Below are positions 17,702-26,704 of a DNA stretch of 58,224 bases, piece after piece (positions within the stretch are counted from its first letter, which is position 1; each line of letters starts with the position of its first letter). The notes below the pieces were generated by a model. It searched no databases. It was not told the origin of the DNA and worked only from the letters and a program-made list of their open reading frames with translations. The stretch spans positions 1 to 58,224 of the forward strand of contig NZ_JANXMI010000148.1 in NCBI RefSeq assembly GCF_025354735.1. The letters are read 5' to 3'. The translations under genes and the position numbers were made by a program. This DNA is from Rugamonas sp. Its GTDB lineage: Bacteria; Pseudomonadota; Gammaproteobacteria; Burkholderiales; Burkholderiaceae_D.

Positions 17702-19318
17702 ATGAGACGCTGGAACGGCTGGGGTGACGACACCATCAATTTTGAACTCAACGCCGATGCGCTGGCGTTTCTGGCGCAGCGCGTCGGCGCCGGCAGGCCG
17801 GTCGCCGACGCGCCGTTCGACGCGGCCTGCGCGCAGCTCGCGGCCACGCGCCTGCCGGCGCACCGCCTGATCGTCACCGACGCGCCGACGCGGCTGCGCA
17901 ACGCCCTCGGTCAAAGCCTGCCGGACTGGCTGCGCCTGCGCTACGGCGTGATCGGAACGGCGCCCGACGGCGTGGCCTTCCCCGAAAGCGCGGCCGAGGT
18001 GCGCGAGTTGCTGGCCTACGCGCAGCATCATGACGTGGCGCTGATCCCGCACGGCGGCGGCACCAGCGTGGCCGGCCACCTGACGGCGCCGGCCGGCGCG
18101 CGGCCGGTGCTGGCGGTGAACATGACGCGGCTGCGCGCCATGAGCAGCCTCGATCCGCAAGCGCAGCTGGCCACCTTCGGCGCCGGCGTTTTCGGCCCCG
18201 ACCTGGAAGCGCAGCTGCGCGCCCACGGCTACACGCTGGGCCACTTTCCGCAGTCGTTCGAATATTCGACGCTGGGCGGCTGGATCGTCACGCGTTCGTC
18301 CGGCCAGCAGTCGCTGCGTTATGGACGCATCGAGCGCCTGTTCGCCGGCGGCGTGGTCGAGGCGCCGGCCGGCACGCTGGCGCTGCCCACCTTTCCCGCG
18401 TCCGCCGCCGGCACCGACCTGCGCGAAATGGTGCTCGGTTCGGAAGGCCGGCTCGGCTTCCTCACGGAAGCGACGGTGCGCGTCACGCCGCTGCCGGAAT
18501 ATGAAGCCTTCCACGCCGTCTTCTTCCCCGACTGGGCGCGGGCCGAGGCGGCGGTGCGCGCCGTGGTGCAGGGCGGATTGACGCCGTCGCTGTCGATGCT
18601 GCGGCTGTCGAATCCACTAGAGACGGCGACCATGCTGGCGCTGGCCGGCCACCAGAAGCTGATCGCGGCGCTGGAAACGTGGTTGCGCTGGCGCGGCTGC
18701 GGCGAGGGAAAATGCATGCTGATGATAGGCGTGAGCGGCCGCAAGGCCGCCGCCCGGGCCGCGCTGTCCGACGCGCTGGCGCTGGCGCGGCCGCACGGCG
18801 GCGTCCACATCGGCCGCAAGATGGGCGACAAGTGGAAGCAGAACCGCTACCGCAACGTCTACCTGCGCAACGCCGCCTGGGCCCAGGGCTACGCCATCGA
18901 CACGGTCGAAACGGCGGTCGACTGGCCGCGCGTGACGGCCATGATGGCGGCGCTGGAAACGGCGGCCACGGAGGCGCTGGCGCTGCACGGCGAGCGCGTG
19001 CACGCTTACACCCATTTGTCGCACCTGTATGCGCAGGGCGCCAGCGTCTACACCACCTTCGTCTACCGGCTGGCCGGGAACTATGAGCAGGACCTGGCGC
19101 GCTGGCGCGGCCTGAAGCGCGCCGTCAGCGAGGCCATCGTCGCCAACGGCGGCACCATCAGCCACCAGCACGGCGTCGGCAGCGACCACGCGCCGTACCT
19201 GGCGGCGGAGAAGGGCGAGTTGGGCATCGGCGCCATGCGCGCGCTGTTCCGCCATTTCGACCCGCAGGCGATCATGAATCCCGGCACGCTGCTGCCGGCC
19301 GAAAGCGCGCCGTCGTGA
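17702..19318 (+). CDS. Alkyl-dihydroxyacetonephosphate-synthase-like FAD enzyme
   Basis: A 538-residue flavoprotein of the PCMH/VAO type. The FAD-binding part has IPHGGGTSVAGHL, and the stretch STLGGWIVTRSSGQQS then YGRIE is the alkyl-DHAP synthase (AGPS) signature. The catalytic half has THLSHLYAQGASVYTTF and IVANGGTISHQHGVG, also AGPS-specific, including the conserved His cluster; NPGTLLP ends the family pattern. AGPS makes the ether bond of ether lipids from acyl-DHAP and a fatty alcohol. Whether this bacterial member does so or only oxidises a related hydroxy compound is inference. It overlaps glpD by 4 bases and is first in the operon, behind a GACAGGAA ribosome site. Confidence 0.8.
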   Translation: MRRWNGWGDDTINFELNADALAFLAQRVGAGRPVADAPFDAACAQLAATRLPAHRLIVTDAPTRLRNALGQSLPDWLRLRYGVIGTAPDGVAFPESAAEVRELLAYAQHHDVALIPHGGGTSVAGHLTAPAGARPVLAVNMTRLRAMSSLDPQAQLATFGAGVFGPDLEAQLRAHGYTLGHFPQSFEYSTLGGWIVTRSSGQQSLRYGRIERLFAGGVVEAPAGTLALPTFPASAAGTDLREMVLGSEGRLGFLTEATVRVTPLPEYEAFHAVFFPDWARAEAAVRAVVQGGLTPSLSMLRLSNPLETATMLALAGHQKLIAALETWLRWRGCGEGKCMLMIGVSGRKAAARAALSDALALARPHGGVHIGRKMGDKWKQNRYRNVYLRNAAWAQGYAIDTVETAVDWPRVTAMMAALETAATEALALHGERVHAYTHLSHLYAQGASVYTTFVYRLAGNYEQDLARWRGLKRAVSEAIVANGGTISHQHGVGSDHAPYLAAEKGELGIGAMRALFRHFDPQAIMNPGTLLPAESAPS

Positions 19319-20916
19319 GCGCGCCGTGGCATCGCGGCGGCCGCGAAGAACTGCCGCAATTGCTGGCGCGCGAGTGGGACGTGATCGTCATCGGCGGCGG
19401 CATCACCGGCGCCGGCATCTTGCTGGAGGCGGCGCGGCGCGGCCTGAAAACGCTGCTGGTCGAGCAGCGCGATTTCGCCTGGGGCACGTCGAGCCGCTCA
19501 TCGAAGCTGGTGCACGGCGGCTTGCGCTATCTGAAGGAGGGCAAGTTCGGGCTCACGCGCGTGTCCGTGCGCGAGCGCGAACATCTGCTGCGCGAGGCGG
19601 CCGGCCTGGTCGAGCCGCAGAGCTTCGCCTTCGGCGATTACGAAGGCCGCAAGCCGGGCCGCCGCATGTTCCTGCTTGGCCTGGCGATCTACGACCGGAT
19701 GGCGGGCCAGCGCGCGCGCCACTATTTCAGCCGCGACGACTTCATGGCGCTGGCGCCCAACATCGCGACCGCGCGGCTCAATGGCGGCATGTGCTACACC
19801 GACGCCAAGACCGATGATGCGCGGCTGGTGCTGCGCGTGTTGCAGGAGGCGCGCACGCACGGCGGCGTGGCCGTCAACTACATGGGCGTGGAAACGCTGC
19901 TGCGCGATGGCGGCGAAGGAGAAGCCGATGCGGGCGCGGTCTGCGGCGTGCTGGTAAAAGATGGCGTCGGCGGCGCCGAATATCGCATCAACGCGCGGCT
20001 GGTCGTCAGCGCCACCGGCGCCTGGGCCGGCGGCTTGCGCGGGCAGGGCGGCGCCGGACCGCGATTGCGGCCCCTGCGCGGCAGCCACCTGGTGCTGCCG
20101 GCCTGGCGTTTGCCGCTGGCGCAGGCGGTGAGCCTGATGCATCCGGCCGACGGCCGCCCGGTGTTCGCGTTTCCGTGGGAAGGCGTGACGCTGGTCGGCA
20201 CCACCGACGTCGATCACCGCGCCGGCATGGCGCAGGAGGCGGCCATCACGCGGGCCGAAGTCGACTACCTGATGGCGGCCCTGCACGATCAGTTCCCGCA
20301 GCTGGCGTTGAGCGAGGCCGATGTGATTTCATCGTATGCCGGCGTGCGCCCGGTGATCGACAGCGGCGAGAACGACCCGTCCAAGGAGGGCCGCGACCAC
20401 GCGCTATGGGTCGAGCGCGGACTGCTCACCGTCGCCGGCGGCAAGCTGACCACCTTCCGCGTGATCGCGCTCGACGTGCTGAAACAGGCCGCCGCGCTGC
20501 TGCCCGGCTGGCGCGACGCCTTGCGCCCCTTGCCCGTCTTCGCGGCGGCGGCGCCGTTGAAATTCAACCGCAGCCTGTCGTTCAGCCAGGCCGGGCGGCT
20601 GCTGGGCCGCTACGGCGCGCAGGCGCAGGCGCTGGTCGACGCTGCGCTGGACGGCGAACTGGACACCATCGCCGGCACCGAAACCGTGTGGGCCCAGTTG
20701 CGCTGGGCGGCCCGCTGCGAAGCGGTGCAGCATCTGGAAGACCTGCTGCTGCGCCGCAGCCGCATCGGCTTGCAGCTGCGCGGCGGCGGCGTCGCGATCC
20801 TGCCGCGCGTGCGCGCCATCTGCCAGCCGGAGCTGGGCTGGAGCGACCAGCGCTGGGACGCCGAGCAGGCCGCCTACCTGACCCTGTGGCAGTCGCATTA
20901 CAGCCTGCCCGCCTGA
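19315..20916 (+). CDS. glpD: FAD-dependent glycerol-3-phosphate dehydrogenase (GlpD type)
   Basis: A 533-residue flavoenzyme that oxidises sn-glycerol 3-phosphate to dihydroxyacetone phosphate and passes electrons to quinone at the inner membrane. The FAD motif WDVIVIGGGITGAGILLEAARRG is at about 20-42, and the family signature SSRSSKLVHGGLRYLKEGKFGL follows. GTTDVDHRAG and SSYAGVRPVID are further conserved blocks, and the C-terminal DAO_C domain is present. The GTG start overlaps the stop of the AGPS-like gene (GTGA), so the two are translationally coupled. Linking GlpD to an AGPS-like enzyme is notable because DHAP is the AGPS product backbone. A separate housekeeping glpD may exist elsewhere. 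Confidence 0.9.
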   Translation: MSAPWHRGGREELPQLLAREWDVIVIGGGITGAGILLEAARRGLKTLLVEQRDFAWGTSSRSSKLVHGGLRYLKEGKFGLTRVSVREREHLLREAAGLVEPQSFAFGDYEGRKPGRRMFLLGLAIYDRMAGQRARHYFSRDDFMALAPNIATARLNGGMCYTDAKTDDARLVLRVLQEARTHGGVAVNYMGVETLLRDGGEGEADAGAVCGVLVKDGVGGAEYRINARLVVSATGAWAGGLRGQGGAGPRLRPLRGSHLVLPAWRLPLAQAVSLMHPADGRPVFAFPWEGVTLVGTTDVDHRAGMAQEAAITRAEVDYLMAALHDQFPQLALSEADVISSYAGVRPVIDSGENDPSKEGRDHALWVERGLLTVAGGKLTTFRVIALDVLKQAAALLPGWRDALRPLPVFAAAAPLKFNRSLSFSQAGRLLGRYGAQAQALVDAALDGELDTIAGTETVWAQLRWAARCEAVQHLEDLLLRRSRIGLQLRGGGVAILPRVRAICQPELGWSDQRWDAEQAAYLTLWQSHYSLPA

Positions 20917-20933
20917 TTTCCTTCGACGACACC

Positions 20934-22514
20934 ATGGCCGACCACTCCCCATCCCCCTCCCCATACCTCCTCGCGATCGACAACGGCACCCAGAGCGTGC
21001 GCGCGCTGCTGTTCGATTTGAACGGCAATCTCGTGGCGAAAACGCAGGTGCATTTGCAGCCGTATTTTTCCGACCATCCCGGCTGGGCCGAGCATGACGC
21101 CGACGGCTACTGGCGCGCCGTGTGCGAGGCGTGCCAGCGGCTGTGGGCCGAGAATCCGCTCGCCAGGGACGCGCTCAAGGGCGTGGCCGTGACCACGCAG
21201 CGCGGCACCGTCGTCAACCTGGACTGCGACGGCCGGCCGCTGCGGCCCGCCATCACCTGGCTCGATCAGCGCCGCACCGACCGCGTGCCGCCGCTCGGCC
21301 CGTGGTGGCGCGCCGCGTTCAAGCTGGCGCGGGTCGGCGCCACCATCGCCTATTTCCAGCGCGAGGCGGAGATCAACTGGATCGCCGCGCGGCAGCCGGA
21401 GATCTGGGCGCGGACCGATAAATTCCTGCTGCTGTCGGGCTTTCTGAACTACCGCCTGTGCGGCCGCCACGTCGATTCCGTCGGCTCGCAAGTGGCCTAT
21501 CTGCCGTTCGACTACAAGCGCCACCGGTGGGCCGGCGCGCGCGACTGGAAATGGCAGGCGCTGCGCATCACGCGTGAAATGCTGCCCGAGCTGGTCGCGC
21601 CGGGCACCGTCATCGGCGCCGTCAGCGCCGCCGCCGCCCAGGCCAGCGGCATCCCGGCCGGCACGCCGTTGGTGGCCGCCGCCGCCGACAAGGCCTGCGA
21701 GGTGCTGGGCGCTGGCGCGCTGGCGCCGCACATCGCCTGCATCAGCTACGGCACCACGGCGACCATCAACACCACCAGCCAAAAATATATCGAGGTCACG
21801 CCCTTCATTCCGCCGTATCCGGCCGCCATCCCCGGCGCCTACAGCACCGAGGTGCAGATCTTCCGCGGCTACTGGATGGTCAACTGGTTCAAGGAGCAGT
21901 TCGGCCACCTGGAGCAGGAGGCGGCCAAGCAGCAGGGCGGCTCGCCCGAGGCGCTGTTCGACGCGCTGCTCGGGCAGGTGCCGCCGGGCGCCATGGGCCT
22001 GATGCTGCAACCCTACTGGAGTCCGGGCGTGCGCGTGCCGGGACCGGAGGCCAAGGGCGCGATGATAGGCTTCGGCGACGTGCACACGCGGGCCCACGTC
22101 TACCGCGCCATCCTCGAAGGCCTGGCCTACGCGCTGCGCGAAGGCAAGGAGCGCATCGAACAACGCAGCGGCGTGGCGGTGACGGAACTGCGCGTGGCCG
22201 GCGGCGGCTCGCAGAGCGACGCGGCGATGCAGCTGACGGCCGACATCTTCGGCCTGCCCGCCGCGCGCGCGCATGTCTACGAAACGTCGGGCCTGGGCGC
22301 GGCCATCGCGGCGGCGGTGGGCCTGGGACTGCACGCCGATTTCGCCAGCGCCACGCGGGCCATGACGCGGCCGGGCCGGGTGTTCCAGCCCATCGCCGCC
22401 CACCGCGCGATCTACGAGCGGCTGTACCGGCGCGTCTACCTGAAGATGTACCGGCGTTTGCAGCCCATGTATAAGGAAATCGCCGACATCACCGGCTATC
22501 CCGAGCGGCTGTAG
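20934..22514 (+). CDS. FGGY-family carbohydrate/polyol kinase
   Basis: A 526-residue kinase of the FGGY family (glycerol, xylulose and similar substrates). The phosphate-binding start YLLAIDNGTQSVRALLFDLNG (about 10-30), AVTTQRGTVV, AITWLDQR, then PLVAAAADKACEVLGAGAL (catalytic Asp region) and the C-terminal LRVAGGGSQSDAAMQLTADI are all present. The length equals that of glycerol kinase, but the active-site segments differ from GlpK, so the substrate is open: glycerol, an alkylglycerol or a sugar. The ATG lies 17 bases after glpD, making a three-gene operon whose products would act on a polyol, its phosphate and the DHAP-level compound. Confidence 0.85.
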   Translation: MADHSPSPSPYLLAIDNGTQSVRALLFDLNGNLVAKTQVHLQPYFSDHPGWAEHDADGYWRAVCEACQRLWAENPLARDALKGVAVTTQRGTVVNLDCDGRPLRPAITWLDQRRTDRVPPLGPWWRAAFKLARVGATIAYFQREAEINWIAARQPEIWARTDKFLLLSGFLNYRLCGRHVDSVGSQVAYLPFDYKRHRWAGARDWKWQALRITREMLPELVAPGTVIGAVSAAAAQASGIPAGTPLVAAAADKACEVLGAGALAPHIACISYGTTATINTTSQKYIEVTPFIPPYPAAIPGAYSTEVQIFRGYWMVNWFKEQFGHLEQEAAKQQGGSPEALFDALLGQVPPGAMGLMLQPYWSPGVRVPGPEAKGAMIGFGDVHTRAHVYRAILEGLAYALREGKERIEQRSGVAVTELRVAGGGSQSDAAMQLTADIFGLPAARAHVYETSGLGAAIAAAVGLGLHADFASATRAMTRPGRVFQPIAAHRAIYERLYRRVYLKMYRRLQPMYKEIADITGYPERL

Positions 22515-22631
22515 GCGCGGCGCTGTCGGCGTCGCGCCACGGCGCCCGAATCAGTGCGTGCGCCGCCGGCTAACAGTGGTAGCATGAGAAATAATCCCAA
22601 TCTAACGTTTACGTGACGCGGGGGACGGATC

Positions 22632-23625
22632 GTGATTCGTGCTCGATGGTTCTTGATGGCGGCGCTGTGCCTCGGTCTGGCCGCTTGCGACCGTGGCGGC
22701 GCCGGGGGGGGGCGATGACCATGGCGGCCATGCCGCCGCCGCCGCGCTGCCGCCGCCGGCGCCGAAAAAAATCGCGCTGGTGCTCAAGACGCTGACCAAT
22801 CCCTTCTTCATCGATATTGAAAAAGGCGCGCGCCGCGCCGAGCAGGAATTCGGCGTCGTCCTCGAAGTCAAGACCGGCTCCGAGGAAACCGCCGTCGAGC
22901 AGCAGATTCAAATTGTCGAAGGCTTCATCGGCGCGCACGTGGATGCGCTGGTGATCGCACCGAGTGATTCGCAGCGGCTGGTGCCGATTCTGAAAAAAGC
23001 GCAGAACGCCGGCATCGCCATCGTCAACATCGACAACCGGCTCGACCCCGACGTCATGGCCAGCGAGCATATGGCGGCGCCGCCGTTCATCAGCGTCGAC
23101 AACGTCGCGGCCAGCTACGCGTCGGTCAAATTGGTCGCCGGCCGGATCAAAAAGCCGGTGCAGGCCGGCCTGATCGAAGGCTTGCCCAACGCCGAAAACG
23201 CGCGTTCGCGGCTGACCGGCGCCACCCGCGCCTTCGCCGAAAATCCGAACATCCATCTGGTCGAGCAGGCCAGCGCGCACTGGAAGATCGACGAGGCGCG
23301 CGACGTCGCCCAGCGCATGTTCGCGCGCCATCCCGACATCTCCGTGCTCTATTGCGCCAACGACATGATGGCCATCGGCGCCATCCGCTATTTGCAGGAC
23401 AGCGGCCGCAAAGGCGTGACCGTGATCGGCTACGACGCCATCGACGAGGCCCGCGTGGCCATCAAGTCCGGCCTGATGACGGTCAGCGTCGACCAACAGG
23501 CCGGCCAGCAGGGCTACCAGGGCGTGGCGCTGGCCGTGCGCGCGCTCAAGGGCGAGAAGCTGCCGCCGGTGACGCTGATCGAGGCCCGGCTGGTGACCGC
23601 CGCCACGCTGGCCGCGCCGCGATAG
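22632..23625 (+). CDS. Periplasmic sugar-binding lipoprotein, frame interrupted at a G9 run
   Basis: The gene encodes a type-I periplasmic binding protein (PF13407-like: KKIALVLKTLTNPFFIDIEKGARRAEQEFGV, LVIAPSDSQRLVPILKKAQ, VLYCANDMMAIGAIRYLQ, VTVIGYDAIDEARVAI). Its signal peptide is in another frame: the GTG at 22632, with GGGGGA before it, reads MIRARWFLMAALCLGLAAC, a perfect lipobox. Removing one G from the nine at 22704-22712 joins the two into a lipoprotein of about 330 residues (…CDRGGAGGGDDHGGHAAAA…). As written, the signal frame ends in TGA at once, and only an unexported product could start further down (GTG at 22693). It is an error, a mutation or a phase switch. The sensor kinase follows after 12 bases. 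Confidence 0.75.
22704..22712 (+). repeat. Run of nine G inside the binding-protein gene
   Basis: Nine consecutive G sit just after the lipobox codons. Eight (or eleven) would keep the signal peptide in frame with the binding domain; nine does not. Long G runs are slippage hotspots during replication and also during sequencing. Confidence 0.9.
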
Positions 23626-23637
23626 CCGGGCCGCGCA

Positions 23638-26031
23638 TTGAAACTTCATCTCAATATCACTGTCAAACTGATCGCCTATCTGGTCGTCATCAGCGTGCTG
23701 CCGCTGATCGTGTTCGCGGCCACCTCGTATGACCTGGTGCGCCATGCCATCATCGGCGTGGCCGGCCAGTACAGCGCCCAGCTGGTGGCCAACCAGCGCG
23801 ACTACCTGCAATTGCAGATGGAGCAGGTCGAGCGGCTCGCGTCCAGCATCGCCAGCATCGAGGACATCAGCGCCGTCGCCGTCAAGACCGACGCCGCCGC
23901 CGGCGCCCACAATCCCTACGACGAGCTGGCGACGCAGGCGGCGATCCGCCAGAGCCTCAACACCTACGCCGCCTCGAAGGGCATCGTCTCGATCGACATG
24001 TACACGGCCGGGGGCAGCCGCTTCTACGTCGGCGACACGCTCACCATCGCGCCGGTGGACGAGGCCACGCGCTTGCGCCTGTACCGGGCCGGCGTGGCCT
24101 CGGCGGCGCCGCTGCGCTGGCTGGGCGTCGAGGATAATCTGAACGGCGCGTCGACCAGCCGCAAGGTGCTGACGGCGCAGAAAATCATCCAGCGCTATGT
24201 GCCGCAGCTGCGCGCCTCGCAGCCGGTCGGCATGCTGCTGATCGATTATTCGACCGCCGTGCTGGCCGACCATTTCAGCCAGGTCGACCTGGGCCACGAC
24301 GCCTACCTGCTGGTGGCCGACGGCGCCGGGCGGCTGATCTACGCGCCCGACCGCGCCCGTATCGGCACGGCCATGCCGCCCGAGTTGCGCGCGCTGGCCG
24401 GCCGCGCCGGCAGCGTGGACCTGTGGCTGGACAGCCGCCAGGCGCTGGTGAGCACGGCCTGCCTGGCCGGCGGCCGGTGGTGCGTGTTCGGCGTGATCCC
24501 GCAGCAGACGCTGTTGGCACCGATGCGGCGGCTGACCCAGATCGCCGCCGCGCTGATGCTGGTGTGCTTCGTCGTCATCGCGCTGGCCAGCCGGCTGTTC
24601 CAGCGCGCCATGGTCGATCCGATCAAGGCGATCTCGGACGGCTTCCGCCGCATCCAGGCGCGCGCGCAGGTGCTGCCGCTGCCGCTGCCCGACACCGAAG
24701 ATGAAATTCGCGAGCTGCTGGCCTGGTTCAACGCCTTCCTGGCCACGCTGGCGGCGCAGCAGCGCTACGAGGAGGAGCTGGTCGAGAGCGAGCGCAAATT
24801 CTCCAGCATCTTCCAGTTGACGCCGATTCCGCTCGGCCTGGTGCGCATTTCCGACGGCCTGTTCGTCGACGTCAATGATTTCTGGCTGACGCAATTCGAA
24901 TACGCACGCGAGGAGGTGATCGGCCACACCTCGGTCGAATTCAATATGTGGGACGATCCGCGCGACCGCGCCCGCATGCTCGAACAGCTCAAGGAACACC
25001 AGGTCGTGCTGCGGCTGGAGGCCAATCACCGCACCCGCAGCGGGCGCGTGCTCACCTGCCTGTTGTCGGGCCGCCCGTTCGAATTCCGCGGCCAGATGAC
25101 GCTGATTTTTTCCATCATCGACATCACGCGCCAGCGCCAGATCGAACAGGAAATCCGCGAAGCCAATCAGCAGCTGGAGTCGCGCGTGCGTTCGCGCACC
25201 GTCAAGCTGGAACAGGCCAACGAGGAACTGGCCGATGCCATGGCGTCGCTCACGCGCACCAAGAACGAGTTGGTGCGCTCGGAAAAAATGGCGGCCCTCG
25301 GTTCGCTGGTGGCCGGCATCGCGCATGAACTCAATACGCCGATCGGCAACAGCGTCACCGTGGCCAGCACGCTGCACGAGCTGACGCGCGAGATGCTGGC
25401 GGCGATGGCCGGCGGCGGCGTCAAACGCAGCGCCGTCATCGACTACTTCGACGCCGTCGACAAGGGCAGCGAAATATTGGGCCGCAACCTGTCGAGCGCC
25501 AGCGAATTGATCACCACCTTCAAGCAGGTCGCGGCCGACCAGGCCAGCAGCCAGCGCCGCCGCTTCGACCTGAAGGAGACGCTCGAAGGCGTGGTGGCGA
25601 CGCTGCTGCCGATGTATAAAAAGAGCGGCCACGTTTTGCGTTTCGAGGTGCCGGCCGGGATCTGGATGGACAGCTACCCCGGTCCGCTGGGCCAGGTCGT
25701 GACCAACTTCGTCACCAATGCGCTGGCCCACGCCTTCCAGGGGCGCGACGGCGGCACCATGACGCTGAGCGCGCGCCGGCTCGACGGCGGCGCCGTGGAA
25801 ATCGCCTTCCGCGACGACGGCGCCGGCATCCCGGAACAACACCAGCCGCGCGTGTTCGATCCCTTTTTCACCACCCGGCTGGGACAGGGCGGTTCCGGCC
25901 TCGGTTTGAACATCGTCTACAACATCGTCACCGGCCTGCTGGGCGGGACCATCCGGCTCGAATCGACGGTCGGCGGCGGCACCGTGTTCACGATCGTGTT
26001 GCCGCTGTCGGCCAGCGTCGCCGGGGCCTGA
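23638..26031 (+). CDS. Membrane sensor histidine kinase, Cache-HAMP-PAS-HisKA-HATPase
   Basis: A 797-residue kinase starting with TTG at 23638. Domains: membrane segment (about 9-30), large periplasmic sensor of double-Cache type (about 35-290), second membrane segment (ALMLVCFVVIALASRLF), HAMP (about 320-375), PAS (about 385-500), coiled coil, HisKA with H563 in GIAHELNTPIGN, and HATPase with N-box NFVTNALAHAF, DDGAG, FDPFFTTRLGQGGSGLGL. There is no receiver domain. It follows the sugar-binding lipoprotein by 12 bases; a binding protein handing its ligand state to a kinase sensor domain is a known theme (TorT-TorS, ChvE-VirA). No response regulator gene is adjacent, so its partner lies elsewhere. 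Confidence 0.88.
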   Translation: MKLHLNITVKLIAYLVVISVLPLIVFAATSYDLVRHAIIGVAGQYSAQLVANQRDYLQLQMEQVERLASSIASIEDISAVAVKTDAAAGAHNPYDELATQAAIRQSLNTYAASKGIVSIDMYTAGGSRFYVGDTLTIAPVDEATRLRLYRAGVASAAPLRWLGVEDNLNGASTSRKVLTAQKIIQRYVPQLRASQPVGMLLIDYSTAVLADHFSQVDLGHDAYLLVADGAGRLIYAPDRARIGTAMPPELRALAGRAGSVDLWLDSRQALVSTACLAGGRWCVFGVIPQQTLLAPMRRLTQIAAALMLVCFVVIALASRLFQRAMVDPIKAISDGFRRIQARAQVLPLPLPDTEDEIRELLAWFNAFLATLAAQQRYEEELVESERKFSSIFQLTPIPLGLVRISDGLFVDVNDFWLTQFEYAREEVIGHTSVEFNMWDDPRDRARMLEQLKEHQVVLRLEANHRTRSGRVLTCLLSGRPFEFRGQMTLIFSIIDITRQRQIEQEIREANQQLESRVRSRTVKLEQANEELADAMASLTRTKNELVRSEKMAALGSLVAGIAHELNTPIGNSVTVASTLHELTREMLAAMAGGGVKRSAVIDYFDAVDKGSEILGRNLSSASELITTFKQVAADQASSQRRRFDLKETLEGVVATLLPMYKKSGHVLRFEVPAGIWMDSYPGPLGQVVTNFVTNALAHAFQGRDGGTMTLSARRLDGGAVEIAFRDDGAGIPEQHQPRVFDPFFTTRLGQGGSGLGLNIVYNIVTGLLGGTIRLESTVGGGTVFTIVLPLSASVAGA

Positions 26032-26066
26032 GTCTGAGCTTGAGACTGAGTCTGAGTCTGAGCCTG
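26029..26066. repeat. Degenerate hexamer tandem repeat (TGAGTC-like)
   Basis: Starting at the kinase stop codon, about six hexamers follow in phase: TGAGTC, TGAGCT, TGAGAC, TGAGTC, TGAGTC, TGAGCC. Each unit carries TGA, so the kinase frame is closed repeatedly. It is followed 38 bases later by the stop of the convergent gene. Confidence 0.7.
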
Positions 26067-26104
26067 GCATGGAGCTGAGGGGTGGCGTGCGGCGTGCGCC
26101 GGGC

Positions 26105-26608
26105 TTATTTGCGGACCGGCTGCGGCAGCGCGTCGATGGTGCGCTGACCGGCGCCGGTCTGGCCGGCGACGGCGTGGCCGGCGGCGCTCGACGCCGCCTG
26201 ATTCAACACGACACCGAAGATGGCGCCGCTGCGCAGTGCGGCCGTGTCGACATCGACCACGTCGGCGGAGATCAGGCAGCTGGCCCGCCGCAGCACGGTG
26301 ACGTGCGCGTCGAGTTCGACCGTTTGGCCGGCCTTTAATTCGCGCACCAGCTGTTGCGTCTCGGCGGCCGCGATGCGGGCGCACGGCGGCGCGCGGAACG
26401 TGACGCGGGCGCTGCCGGCGTCGCGGACGGGCTGGAATGACAGGTGGACGGTGACGGTCTGGCCGGCGGCGGGCCGCAAGCCGGAACTGCTCAGCGTTCC
26501 CGGCGTCGGCGTGCCCATGCCGCCGCCGCCGGCATGGGCGGTCGCCGCCAGCGACAGATAGATAGCGGCGGCGATGGCGGGTCGGGATGAGTGGATGGAC
26601 GATTTCAT
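26105..26608 (-). CDS. Exported hypothetical protein
   Basis: A 167-residue protein with a signal peptide (MKSSIHSSRPAIAAAIYLSLAATAHA) and a Gly-rich start of the mature chain. The rest (GQTVTVHLSFQPVRDAGSARVTFRAP, then ELKAGQTVELDAHVTVLRRA) reads as beta-sandwich sequence, with Cys in PPCARI and RASCLIS. I recognise no family. The ATG at 26608 gives the signal peptide; upstream codons in the same frame look non-coding. It lies 96 bases downstream of the large lipoprotein peptidase on the same strand and may be its partner. Confidence 0.6.
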   Translation of the reverse strand: MKSSIHSSRPAIAAAIYLSLAATAHAGGGGMGTPTPGTLSSSGLRPAAGQTVTVHLSFQPVRDAGSARVTFRAPPCARIAAAETQQLVRELKAGQTVELDAHVTVLRRASCLISADVVDVDTAALRSGAIFGVVLNQAASSAAGHAVAGQTGAGQRTIDALPQPVRK

Positions 26609-26704
26609 CGGCGCGCTTTCAAAAAAGTGGAACGGCCGGCGCGGCGTTCGCGGACCACGGTGGCTTGCCGTCACCGTAGCCCGGGATCGCCGCGCTGTCA
26701 AAGC

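Noticed and set aside
22609..26070. A 1153-codon open frame on the minus strand opposite the binding protein and kinase genes
   Set aside because: It is Arg/His/Gln/Ala-rich without domains, and it mirrors the high-GC codon bias of the real plus-strand genes.
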